Origin: an uncultured Clostridia bacterium
GTDB lineage: Bacteria > Bacillota > Clostridia > Oscillospirales > Acutalibacteraceae
Length of the DNA: 45,110 nucleotides
Assembly (NCBI GenBank): GCA_944412445.1
Contig: CALYBJ010000019.1
Coordinates: 1 to 45,110, forward strand
Reading direction: 5' to 3'
Positions 34,152 through 42,207 of the stretch are shown piece after piece; the stretch's first letter is position 1, and the number at the start of each line of letters is the position of its first letter. The notes beneath the pieces were generated by a model that was given only the letters and a program-made list of their open reading frames with translations, was not told where the DNA came from and did no database searches. Both the position numbers and the translations under genes were made by a program.

Positions 34152-35317
34152 CGGTCAATTACCTCCGTAATTATATCCATAGCTGTTTTTAACTCGTCCT
34201 CGGAAATATTAAGAGGAGGAAGCAGTCTGATTTTATTTTTTGCGGTAAGGGGAAGAACGCCATTTTTTATACATTCGTTTACTATTTCTTTTGAGTCCTT
34301 GGTTGTTTCGATACCCAGCATAAGACCCATACCGCTGACGCTTATAACGTTTTTGCAGCTTTCAAGACGGGATTTTATATAATCGCTTTTCTTTAAAACA
34401 TCCTGAAGCAGGCTGTCATCGATTCTGTTTACGATATTCAGCGCACCGGCGGCGATAACCGGATTCATGCCGAAGGTTGAGCCGTGAGAGCCGGGAGTGA
34501 GAGTATCCTTGGTTTTTTCACCGAAAAGACATACTCCCATAGGAAGACCGCCGGCAACGCCTTTTGCGGTAGAAACGATATCCGGCAAAATGTCGTAGTT
34601 TTGATAAGCGTACATTTTTCCTGTTCTTCCGTTTCCGGTTTGAACCTCATCTATAATTACAAGTATATCATGTTTCTGACAAAATTCATATACTTTTTTT
34701 ACAAAAATTTTATTTAATGCAATAACTCCGCCTTCGCCCTGAATCATTTCCATAATTACGGCGCAGATATTGGTGTTTTTTGAACATAAATCAACAAAAG
34801 CGTCATAATTGTCGGCTTCGGTATAAACAAATCCCTCCGGAAAAGGACCGAAGGTGCTGTGAAAAACATCCTGACCCGTTGCCTTTAAGGTGGCAAGAGT
34901 TCTTCCGTGGAAGCTTTGTTTTAATGAAACTATAATATTTCTGTTTTCGTCATTATATTTGTCAAGGGAGTATTTTCTGGCGGTTTTTATGGAACATTCG
35001 TTGGCTTCCGCTCCCGAGTTTGCAAAAAAGCATTTCTGCAAGCCCGATTTCTCGCATAAAACCTGAGCCAGCTCCGCTCCCGGCTTTGTGTAGTAAAGAT
35101 TTGAGGTGTGCTGGAGAGTGTTAAGCTGCTGTGTAACGGCGCTTATCCATTCGTCGTCGCAGTAGCCGAAAATATTAACTCCTATGCCGCTGCCCATATC
35201 TATATATTTTTTTCCGTTTTCGTCATAAGCCGCAGCGCCTTTGCCTTTTACGATTGTAACGGGAAATCTGCCGTAGGTACCGGCGATATATTTATTTGTT
35301 TTTTCCTGAACTGTCAT
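34148..35317 (-). CDS. argD: Acetylornithine aminotransferase
   Basis: PLP-dependent class III aminotransferase of about 389 residues converting N-acetylglutamate semialdehyde to N-acetylornithine. Motifs include NSGAEANECSIKTAR, SFHGRTLATLKATGQ, VIIDEVQTGNGRTG (PLP Asp) and STAKGVAGGLPMG with the Schiff-base Lys. ATG 35317 is chosen: TAAGGTG precedes it, whereas the longer frame to 35374 would overlap argB by many codons. Some bacterial ArgD enzymes also act as succinyl-DAP aminotransferase (DapC); with DapF at the operon end this is worth noting but is inference. Confidence 0.95.
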   Translation of the reverse strand: MTVQEKTNKYIAGTYGRFPVTIVKGKGAAAYDENGKKYIDMGSGIGVNIFGYCDDEWISAVTQQLNTLQHTSNLYYTKPGAELAQVLCEKSGLQKCFFANSGAEANECSIKTARKYSLDKYNDENRNIIVSLKQSFHGRTLATLKATGQDVFHSTFGPFPEGFVYTEADNYDAFVDLCSKNTNICAVIMEMIQGEGGVIALNKIFVKKVYEFCQKHDILVIIDEVQTGNGRTGKMYAYQNYDILPDIVSTAKGVAGGLPMGVCLFGEKTKDTLTPGSHGSTFGMNPVIAAGALNIVNRIDDSLLQDVLKKSDYIKSRLESCKNVISVSGMGLMLGIETTKDSKEIVNECIKNGVLPLTAKNKIRLLPPLNISEDELKTAMDIITEVIDR

Positions 35318-35327
35318 TTTTAACACC

Positions 35328-36182
35328 TTACTCAACAAACATGGTTCCGATGCCTTCATCGGTAAGCATTTCAATAAGAATAGCGTGAGGGATTCTTCCG
35401 TCTATTATAAATACCTTTTTAACTCCCATTCTTATTGATTCGGTGCAGCATTTAACTTTCGGAATCATGCCGCCTGAAATAATTCCCTCGTGCATAAGCT
35501 CCGGAGCGTCGCTGACAAAAAGTCTTTTTATGAGAGTTGTGGGATCGTCTTTGTCTCTTAAAAGACCGGGAATATCCGTCATATTTATAAGGCTTTCGGC
35601 TTTCAGGGCGCCTGCTATGTATGCGGCTACCGTATCGGCGTTGATATTGTAGGTGTTGTTGTCGTTGTCGCAGCCTATTGTGGATATAACGGGTATATAG
35701 TCCTTTGCAATAAGGTCTTCAATAAGCTCTGTGTTAATTCCTGTGATTTTGCCTACATAGCCGTGAACGTCGTCAAGCTTTTCAGCCTTTATCATGTGAG
35801 CGTCAATTCCGCATAAGCCCACAGCCTTGCCGCCCTTGTTTTCAATCTGATTTACAAGGTTTTTATTGATTTTTCCTGCGAGAACCATTTGAACGGCTTC
35901 AGCGGTTTCCTTGTCGGTTACTCTGAGACCGTCAATGAATTCCGTTTTCTTGCCTGTTTTCTGAAGCAGCTCGTTTATTTCCGGACCGCCGCCGTGAACA
36001 AGAACAACCTTTATTCCGATAAGTGAAAGAAGAATAATATCGCCGATAACAGCGTCTTTGAGTTCTTCGCTTATCATTGCGTTGCCGCCGTATTTAATAA
36101 CAACCGTTTTGTTTCTGTATTCCTGTATGTAGGGGAGAGCCTGGGTAAGAACTTCGGCTCTCTGAGCGTTAGTAATGTTCAT
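35328..36182 (-). CDS. argB: Acetylglutamate kinase
   Basis: Amino-acid kinase of 284 residues that phosphorylates N-acetylglutamate. Visible motifs are VIKYGGNAM, LVHGGGPEIN (nucleotide/substrate glycines), LAGKINKNLVNQI and the C-terminal GGMIPKVKCC segment. The N-terminal helix (AEVLTQALPYIQEY) is of the type seen in arginine-inhibited hexameric enzymes, so feedback inhibition by arginine is likely (inference). It lies 10 nt before the argD start. Confidence 0.97.
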   Translation of the reverse strand: MNITNAQRAEVLTQALPYIQEYRNKTVVIKYGGNAMISEELKDAVIGDIILLSLIGIKVVLVHGGGPEINELLQKTGKKTEFIDGLRVTDKETAEAVQMVLAGKINKNLVNQIENKGGKAVGLCGIDAHMIKAEKLDDVHGYVGKITGINTELIEDLIAKDYIPVISTIGCDNDNNTYNINADTVAAYIAGALKAESLINMTDIPGLLRDKDDPTTLIKRLFVSDAPELMHEGIISGGMIPKVKCCTESIRMGVKKVFIIDGRIPHAILIEMLTDEGIGTMFVE

Positions 36183-36195
36183 AAAAAATCCTCCC

Positions 36196-37410
36196 TTAAG
36201 TTCTGTAATCGCCGTTGATTTTTACATAGTCGTAAGTTAAGTCGCAGCCTCTTGCCACAGCTGAAGCGTCTCCCGAATTAAGGTTTACAAGAACCTTGAT
36301 TTCGTCCTCAAGAAGGATTTCCTTGGCTTTTTCCTCGCTGAAGTCAACGCCGGCTCCGTTTTTGCAAACATCAATCGAGCCTTTTGAAGAAGAGAAGCTT
36401 ACATCTATTTTTGTAACATCAACATCAGCGCCGCTGTATCCTATGGCGCATAAAACTCTGCCCCAGTTGGCGTCGGCTCCGAACATTGCCGCCTTGAAAA
36501 GGCTTGAGCAGATAACCGACTTTGCAACGGTTTTCGCGGTTTCCCAGTTCTTGCCGCCGGAAACAAAACATTCAACAAGCTTGGTAGCGCCTTCGCCGTC
36601 TTTTGCTATGGCTCGGCAAAGCTTTGCAGTTATCATTCCGAGAGCCTCGGTAAATATTTTGAAGTCATCGTTTTCGCAGTCAATTAATCTGTTGCCGGCA
36701 AGACCGTTTGCCATAACTGAAACCATGTCGTTGGTTGAGGTGTCCCCGTCAATGCTTATCATATTGAAGCTTTTTTCGGCGTCACCCTTTAATGCCTTTT
36801 TAAGCATTTCCGAAGAAACGGCAGCGTCGGTAGTAATAAACACAAGCATGGTTGCCATATTGGGGTGAATCATACCGGAGCCTTTTGCAATTCCTCCTAT
36901 TTTACATTCCTTGCCGTCAATTTCAAAGCTTACTGCAAATTCCTTTAAAACGGTGTCAGTTGTCATAATAGCTTCGGCGGCGTTTTTGCTGTTATCATAA
37001 GAAAGCTCTTTTACGAGAGCGTCCATACCGTTTTCTATGGGAGTAATGTCGAGAGGCTGTCCGATAACACCCGTTGACGCCACAATAACATCACGGGGGG
37101 AAATGCCTGCGGTTTTGCCGGTGATTTCGCACATTTTTTCTGCAATTTCAATTCCGTCTGCGTTGCAGGTATTGGCGTTGCCGCTGTTGCAGATCATAGC
37201 CTGAGCAAATCCGTCTGAAAGATTTTTCTTTGTAACGTCAATAGGAGCGCCTTTGACTTTATTAAGAGTGTAAATTGCGGCGGCAGAGGCTTTAACATCG
37301 CTTAAAATCAGAGCCAGATCGCGTTTTGTTTTATTTTTCCTTATGCCGCAGTGAATACCGCTTGCCTTAAAACCTTTGGGAGCGCAAACTCCGCCTTCTG
37401 TAAATTTCAT
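36196..37410 (-). CDS. argJ: Bifunctional glutamate/ornithine N-acetyltransferase
   Basis: A 404-residue enzyme that recycles the acetyl group from acetylornithine to glutamate, closing the cyclic arginine pathway. The autocleavage site Ala186-Thr187 is in KGSGMIHPNMATML, where Thr187 becomes the N-terminal nucleophile of the beta chain. Other motifs are NSGNANTCN and the C-terminal VARGCDLTYDYVKIN. Presence of ArgJ fits the absence of argA and argE in the operon. It is 14 nt downstream of argC. Confidence 0.97.
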   Translation of the reverse strand: MKFTEGGVCAPKGFKASGIHCGIRKNKTKRDLALILSDVKASAAAIYTLNKVKGAPIDVTKKNLSDGFAQAMICNSGNANTCNADGIEIAEKMCEITGKTAGISPRDVIVASTGVIGQPLDITPIENGMDALVKELSYDNSKNAAEAIMTTDTVLKEFAVSFEIDGKECKIGGIAKGSGMIHPNMATMLVFITTDAAVSSEMLKKALKGDAEKSFNMISIDGDTSTNDMVSVMANGLAGNRLIDCENDDFKIFTEALGMITAKLCRAIAKDGEGATKLVECFVSGGKNWETAKTVAKSVICSSLFKAAMFGADANWGRVLCAIGYSGADVDVTKIDVSFSSSKGSIDVCKNGAGVDFSEEKAKEILLEDEIKVLVNLNSGDASAVARGCDLTYDYVKINGDYRT

Positions 37411-37424
37411 AAAAAAGATTCCTT

Positions 37425-38363
37425 TCAGATAACAAGAGATTTTGTTTCGTCAATGCCCATTGAAATATTCATACATTGAACGGCAGCGCCTGAAGCGCCC
37501 TTACCCAGATTGTCAAAGATACTTGTAATAAAAATTCTTTCCTCATTGCCGGATATTAAAATTTTCATGGAGTCTTTTCCTGTCATATCATTTGCGGAAA
37601 TGAAGGAAATGGGAGCTTCTCCTCCGTAAAGAGGCAGAACCGAAATAAACTTTGAGTCTTTGTAAAATTCTGAGAACATTTCATAAATTTCATTTATGCC
37701 GCCGCAGTTTAAGAGATTACGGAACACTGGAACGGTTGTTGCCATGCCGCTGTAATAGTCGTCAACAATGGGAGTAAAAATCGGCATATTGCTAAGACCT
37801 GTTATATATTTCATTTCTTTTAAATGCTTATGGTTTTGAGTAAGACCGTACTGTCTGGGGGCGAAAAGGTCGCCTGTCTTTTCGTTTTCATACTGATAAA
37901 TCATTTTTTTGCCGCCGCCGCTGTAGCCAGTAAGGGAATGGCATACGCAGGGGTAATCGGCAGGCATGATTCCGGAGGAAACAAGAGGATAAGCTATTGA
38001 AATAAATCCGCTTGCATGACAGCCCGGAACAGCAATTCTTTTTGAAGAAGCAACAGCATTTCGTTTTTCTTGGGAAAGCTCCGGGAAGCCGTATGCCCAG
38101 TGGGGAGAAGTTCTGTGAGCCGTAGAAGTGTCGATAATAACAGTTTTATCGTTTTCGCAAAGGGAAACGGATTCTCTTGCAGCGTCGTCGGGAAGACAAA
38201 GGAAAGATATGTCGCTTTGATTTATAAGCTTTTTTCTTTCGGACAAATCTTTTCTTTTGTCATCGTCAATAGTCAGAAGCTCTATATCGTCTCTTGATTT
38301 AAGTCTGTCGAAAAGTCTTAAACCGGTTGTACCCTGATTGCCGTCTATAAATACCTTAAACAT
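37425..38363 (-). CDS. argC: N-acetyl-gamma-glutamyl-phosphate reductase, short type 2
   Basis: NADPH-dependent reductase of 312 residues, first gene of the arginine operon. The N-terminal Rossmann fold begins VFIDGNQGTTGLRL, and the active-site Cys115 is in AVPGCHASGF. The length and motif order match the short ArgC type 2 class rather than the roughly 345-residue B. subtilis-like enzyme; such short forms are known in several bacteria. AAGAGG lies upstream of the ATG. The promoter and an ARG box lie 35 to 90 nt upstream. Confidence 0.93.
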   Translation of the reverse strand: MFKVFIDGNQGTTGLRLFDRLKSRDDIELLTIDDDKRKDLSERKKLINQSDISFLCLPDDAARESVSLCENDKTVIIDTSTAHRTSPHWAYGFPELSQEKRNAVASSKRIAVPGCHASGFISIAYPLVSSGIMPADYPCVCHSLTGYSGGGKKMIYQYENEKTGDLFAPRQYGLTQNHKHLKEMKYITGLSNMPIFTPIVDDYYSGMATTVPVFRNLLNCGGINEIYEMFSEFYKDSKFISVLPLYGGEAPISFISANDMTGKDSMKILISGNEERIFITSIFDNLGKGASGAAVQCMNISMGIDETKSLVI

Positions 38364-38398
38364 TTTAATACCTCTTAATATATAATACCATCAGTAAC

Positions 38399-38426
38399 AT
38401 TTTACTCTTTTTGTTTGGATTGTCAA
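38399..38426 (-). promoter_or_regulatory. Promoter of the arginine operon
   Basis: Minus strand TTGACA (38421-38426), 16-nt spacer, TAAAAT (38399-38404). The leader to the argC ATG is about 30 nt. Confidence 0.75.
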
Positions 38427-38432
38427 TAACAT

Positions 38433-38450
38433 TCTGAATATTTATACAAG
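38433..38450. promoter_or_regulatory. ARG box (ArgR/AhrC operator)
   Basis: TCTGAATATTTATACAAG matches the ARG box pattern TNTGNATWWWWATNCANA at 17 of 18 positions. It lies just upstream of the -35 box of the arginine operon promoter. The pattern is from established knowledge of ArgR; binding here is inferred. Confidence 0.7.
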
Positions 38451-38485
38451 TTTGTAAGGTTGTATCATAAGAGCGGAATATTTTA

Positions 38486-38515
38486 ATAAATATTGTAACA
38501 ATAAACAATATTTAT
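38486..38515. repeat. Perfect 11-bp inverted repeat upstream of the arginine promoter
   Basis: ATAAATATTGT (38486-38496) and ACAATATTTAT (38505-38515) are separated by 8 nt. It may be a second operator for the arginine operon or a structure at the end of the ABC-F transcript. Confidence 0.55.
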
Positions 38516-38534
38516 AAATAATATACAATGGATA

Positions 38535-38563
38535 TGGCTGCCGATAGGGTAAATCGACAGCCA
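38535..38563 (-). terminator. Candidate terminator of the manA/ABC-F operon
   Basis: TGGCTGCCGAT and ATCGACAGCCA form a stem with one C-A mismatch. The T-run on the minus strand is poor, so termination may be incomplete. Confidence 0.45.
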
Positions 38564-38630
38564 TAATATGAGTTTTGAGTTATAAATATGCAGTAAAATT
38601 TAAAAAATATACATACAGATGTATATTTAT

Positions 38631-40514
38631 TTAGGAGCTTAAAGACTCCCATTCCTCGTAAAGAAGATCCTGTTTTCTGTTGATTTCATCAAGCTTTTCG
38701 GTAAGCTCCACAAGCTTTTCGTAGTCAGCGGCAGTTTCGGGAGCCTGCAAAAGGCTTTGAATTTTACTCTTTTCTTCCTCCGTATCCTCTATTTCCTTTT
38801 CAAGACGGCTTATGCGAGTTTTTAGCTTTCTCTGTTCCGATTCCTGCTGTTTTCTCAATTGATACTCGTTAGGTTTTTTTTCTGTTTTTTCAGGTTTTTT
38901 ATCGGGAACAGAAATTGACTGTACATATTCGTCGTAAGAGCCTTCAAAGGATGAAAGATTTCCGTTTTCAAGAATTAGAATCCTTGTAGCCAGCTTGTTT
39001 ACAAGAAAGCGGTCGTGGGATACGCATATAATTGTTCCGTCGTATTGGAACAACGCATCTTCCAAAACTTCTCTGGACATAATGTCAAGGTGGTTTGTAG
39101 GCTCGTCAAGTATCAGCACATTCGGTTTTTTGAGCATAAGCTCCAGAAGAGCCGTTCTTGCTCTTTCGCCGCCGCTGAGTTCGCTCATAACCTTGTAAAT
39201 GTCGTCGCCTTTAAAATTAAATGCGCCTAAAAAGCCTCTCAGTTCTGAAACGGTGTGAGAGGGGAATTTGTCGTAAACCTCTTCGATAACTGTTTTTTCG
39301 GAAGAAAGTCCCGATTGAATCTGATCGAAATAACCGATTTGAACATTGGCGCCGAAGCGGCAGTAGCCTGAATCCGGCATAATTTTTCCTAAGAGAGTTT
39401 TCAGCAGAGTAGATTTTCCGCAGCCGTTAACGCCTAAAATAAAAACTCTTTCGCCTTTATAAATATTAAATGAAGCATTTTTAAACAGATGCTTTCCGGA
39501 ATAGGCTTTTGATAAATTTTCTGCTGTTAAAACATCGTTGCCGCTTTGAGAGCCTGCCTCGAACTTTAATTTTATGGATTTTGCCTCAGGGTCCGGAGCG
39601 GCAAGCTCTTCCTTTATTCTGTCAATCTGTTTTTGCTTGCTTGCAATGGTGATGTAGTTTCTTTCTCTGTTAAACTGCTTCTGCTGTTTAATTATACCTT
39701 CTATACGCTGAATTTCTTTTGTCTGAAGCTCATACTTCTTTTTTTCGGCTTCTTTTTGCTCGGCTTTAAGCCGGGCGTATACTGAATAATTGCCTTTTCG
39801 TACGGTTATTTTTTTATGCTCAATTTCCATGGTCTTGTTTGTGACCTTGTCAAGAAAGTATCTGTCGTGGGATACGATAAGAGCAGTTCCGTTATATTTC
39901 TGAATAAAATCCTCAAGCCACTCCACGCTTTTAATATCAAGGTGGTTTGTTGGTTCGTCCAGCAGAATCAAGTCGGCGTCCGACAGCAGAAGCTTGCCGA
40001 GACTTATTTTTGTTCGCTGACCTCCGCTTAAAGCGCCTACGGATAAGTTTATTTCATTTTCGGTAAATCCGAGTCCCGAAAGCATTGAATCAACTCTTGA
40101 GCGGAAAGTTAAACCGCCTTCGTTTTGAAATTTTTCCGTAAGAAAAAGCTGTTTTTCAATAAGCTTGTCCAGATTATCCGGGTTTGTGTCAATAAGCCTG
40201 TGAATTTCGTTAAGCTCTTTTTCCGTTTCTGTAAGATGATTGAAAACGGACAGCATCTCTTCCTTGGCTGTTTTTGAAAAATCAGAGCAGGCGTGCTGTT
40301 CAACAAAACCGATTTCAGCAGTTGATGATACAAAAATATTGCCGTCCGAAGGCTCATATACGCCTGCGATCAGCTTAAAAAGTGTGGTCTTACCGGTACC
40401 GTTGTTACCGATAAGACCTACCTTGTCATGTTCTTCAATATCAAAGGACGCCTTGTTAAAAAGAACCTTGTCAAGGAATTCCATTGTTAAATCATGCGCG
40501 TTTATAACTGACAT
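38631..40514 (-). CDS. ABC-F family ATPase (translation factor type)
   Basis: A soluble protein of 627 residues with two ABC ATPase domains and no membrane segments. Walker A motifs are GNNGTGKTT and GVNGCGKST; signatures are LSGGQRTKISLGK and LSGGERARTALLE; both Walker B sites read LDEPTNHLDI. A charged linker (about 240-300) joins them and a Lys/Glu-rich C-terminal coiled coil (about 540-620) follows. This matches ABC-F proteins such as Uup, YdiF and EttA, which bind the ribosomal E site; the exact subfamily and any antibiotic role are not determined. It starts 2 nt after the manA stop. Confidence 0.93.
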   Translation of the reverse strand: MSVINAHDLTMEFLDKVLFNKASFDIEEHDKVGLIGNNGTGKTTLFKLIAGVYEPSDGNIFVSSTAEIGFVEQHACSDFSKTAKEEMLSVFNHLTETEKELNEIHRLIDTNPDNLDKLIEKQLFLTEKFQNEGGLTFRSRVDSMLSGLGFTENEINLSVGALSGGQRTKISLGKLLLSDADLILLDEPTNHLDIKSVEWLEDFIQKYNGTALIVSHDRYFLDKVTNKTMEIEHKKITVRKGNYSVYARLKAEQKEAEKKKYELQTKEIQRIEGIIKQQKQFNRERNYITIASKQKQIDRIKEELAAPDPEAKSIKLKFEAGSQSGNDVLTAENLSKAYSGKHLFKNASFNIYKGERVFILGVNGCGKSTLLKTLLGKIMPDSGYCRFGANVQIGYFDQIQSGLSSEKTVIEEVYDKFPSHTVSELRGFLGAFNFKGDDIYKVMSELSGGERARTALLELMLKKPNVLILDEPTNHLDIMSREVLEDALFQYDGTIICVSHDRFLVNKLATRILILENGNLSSFEGSYDEYVQSISVPDKKPEKTEKKPNEYQLRKQQESEQRKLKTRISRLEKEIEDTEEEKSKIQSLLQAPETAADYEKLVELTEKLDEINRKQDLLYEEWESLSS

Positions 40515-40515
40515 T

Positions 40516-41493
40516 TTATACCTGTGTTAATAAAATTTTTGATTTTCCGGAAATATAGTAGCTGCCGCTGCCGGCAGGAATAAAAATACTGTCGCCTTTT
40601 TTAATGCCGTAAACCTCGTCGCCGTTTTTAATTGTTCCGGAGCCGTCAAGAACTATGAGAGAAATAAAGGATTTTTCATCGGCACAGTCGTTAAACAGCG
40701 TTTCGATATCAATAACGGACATGGTAAAATATTCACATTCCGATAAAAGAACGCTTGTATATCCGTCATGCTTTACGGGCATTCCGTCCGGTTCAAGGGA
40801 TTTTGAAGGAGGAACGCAGTTTGTAACATCCACAGCCTTTTCAATATGAAGCTGTCTGGGTTTGCCGTCAAGACCGGGTCTGTTGTAATCATAAACTCTG
40901 TATGTAGTGTTGCAGCTTTGCTGAACTTCAGCCAAAAGTATGCCTTTTCCGATAGCATGAAGTGTTCCTGATGAAATAAAAGCAACATCGCCGGGTTTAA
41001 CCTTAACCCTGTTAACCTTATCAAGAAGAGTATTGTTTTCAATGGAATTTTTAAATTCCTCTTTTGAGATTTCATCTTTAAAACCGTAAATAAGCTCAGC
41101 GTCTTTTTCACAGTCTATAATATACCATGCTTCGGTTTTGCCTCTGACATCCTTTTCGTTTGCGGCGGCGTATTCGTCGTCGGGATGAACCTGAACCGAC
41201 AGCTTGTCGGCGGCGTCAATAAGCTTTATAAGGATAGGGAAGTCCTCGATTTGTGTAAAATCCTTACAGTCTGTACCAAGAGATTCGGTGCCGAGGTAAT
41301 TTTCGATAACCTTTGAAAGGGTCATTCCCTCATATTCTCCGTTTTTGACAATGCACTCTCCGTCCTCATGGCAGGAGAGCATCCAAGCTTCCGCAACATT
41401 ATCAAGGTCGGTATTCATACCGTAATCCAGTTTTAATTTGTTTCCGCCCCAGATGGTTTCCTTAAGAGCAGGCTGTAAAAATAGTATACTCAA
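40516..41493 (-). CDS. manA: Mannose-6-phosphate isomerase, class I
   Basis: Zinc-dependent cupin enzyme of 325 residues that interconverts mannose 6-phosphate and fructose 6-phosphate. Visible motifs are LKETIWGGNKL at the N-terminus, the zinc-binding SVQVHPDDEYA and KTEAWYII segments, and SGTLHAIGKGILLAEVQ. The start is TTG: AAGGTG lies 11 nt upstream and no in-frame ATG or GTG fits. Its promoter overlaps the end of the small Cys-rich gene. Followed directly by the ABC-F gene. Confidence 0.95.
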   Translation of the reverse strand: MSILFLQPALKETIWGGNKLKLDYGMNTDLDNVAEAWMLSCHEDGECIVKNGEYEGMTLSKVIENYLGTESLGTDCKDFTQIEDFPILIKLIDAADKLSVQVHPDDEYAAANEKDVRGKTEAWYIIDCEKDAELIYGFKDEISKEEFKNSIENNTLLDKVNRVKVKPGDVAFISSGTLHAIGKGILLAEVQQSCNTTYRVYDYNRPGLDGKPRQLHIEKAVDVTNCVPPSKSLEPDGMPVKHDGYTSVLLSECEYFTMSVIDIETLFNDCADEKSFISLIVLDGSGTIKNGDEVYGIKKGDSIFIPAGSGSYYISGKSKILLTQV

Positions 41494-41529
41494 AGATTGT
41501 CACACACCTTAATATAATAATCCTTATAC

Positions 41530-41557
41530 ATTATAGCATAATATGAAATATTGTCAA
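41530..41557 (-). promoter_or_regulatory. Promoter of manA
   Basis: Minus strand TTGACA (41552-41557), 16-nt spacer, TATAAT (41530-41535). The -35 box overlaps the stop codon of the upstream small gene. Confidence 0.75.
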
Positions 41558-41745
41558 TTATCAGTTTTTAATATTTCAGGCTTTTCAAACTGATCCCTTA
41601 AAATTTTATTTCGGCAGGTTTGACATTCAAACTGTTTGGTACACCGTAAAACCTTTTTGCCGTCATGGTAGGTTATTTCTTCAACCACGACATTTTTATC
41701 CAGAACACAGCAGTATTGTTCATAGGTTTTTGACAGTTTTTTCAT
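41554..41745 (-). CDS. Small Cys-rich protein of unknown function
   Basis: A 63-residue protein with five cysteines: CC near the N-terminus (QYCCVLDKNVVVEEITYHDGKK) and three in VLRCTKQFECQTCRNK. The spacing suggests a small zinc-ribbon or metal-binding fold (inference). GAGGTGATCT lies upstream of the ATG, which supports translation. It could be read from its own promoter; a TATAAT-like box lies at about 41767-41772. No function is recognised. Confidence 0.6.
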   Translation of the reverse strand: MKKLSKTYEQYCCVLDKNVVVEEITYHDGKKVLRCTKQFECQTCRNKILRDQFEKPEILKTDN

Positions 41746-41865
41746 TGCAGATCACCTCATAAAAATATTATATTCAATGTTTGCGTTATTAAACTTAAAA
41801 ATCATCAAAAGTTAAGAATAAAGATAAAAGAAAAAAAATAAGATATTCTTAAAGGGGGATAAGCT

Positions 41866-42108
41866 ATGTTTTGGATAACGGCAGGATTGTTTCTGGGAGC
41901 AATATTTTTATCTATGTATAAAACCCGTCATTTTTTTAAGGCGTTAATATTGTCTGTACTTCAGGGAGAAGCGGCGCTGTTTGCTGTAAATTTCATAGGA
42001 AGCTTTATAGATGTTCATATACCGCTTAACTGTTTTTCCATGGCAGTAAGCGGCGCCGGCGGATTGCCGGGGGTAATATTGCTTTTGGTAAGCGAAGTAA
42101 TATTGTAA
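41866..42108 (+). CDS. Small membrane protein, BofA-like
   Basis: An 80-residue protein with two to three hydrophobic segments. The C-terminal half (FAVNFIGSFIDVHIPLN, then AVSGAGGLPGVILLLVSEVIL) resembles the pro-sigma-K processing inhibitor BofA, in which a conserved Asn-rich turn and a GxPGV motif occur. In Bacillus BofA holds the SpoIVFB protease inactive during sporulation. No other sporulation gene is nearby, so the role is inferred from similarity alone. AAGGGGGA lies 6-7 nt upstream of the ATG. Confidence 0.65.
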   Translation: MFWITAGLFLGAIFLSMYKTRHFFKALILSVLQGEAALFAVNFIGSFIDVHIPLNCFSMAVSGAGGLPGVILLLVSEVIL

Positions 42109-42164
42109 TTCAGATTTATTAAAGTATATGTACCAAGACCTAAAAATACATATAAAATGAAAAA

Positions 42165-42185
42165 CAGCCGCAGAAAAAGCGGCTG
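42165..42185 (-). terminator. Terminator of the MarR/membrane-protein operon
   Basis: CAGCCGC (42165-42171) and GCGGCTG (42179-42185) form a perfect stem. On the minus strand TTTTTCATTTTA follows. On the plus strand AAAATTTT gives weaker termination for the BofA-like gene. Confidence 0.8.
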
Positions 42186-42207
42186 AAAATTTTAAATAAA
42201 TTATAAA

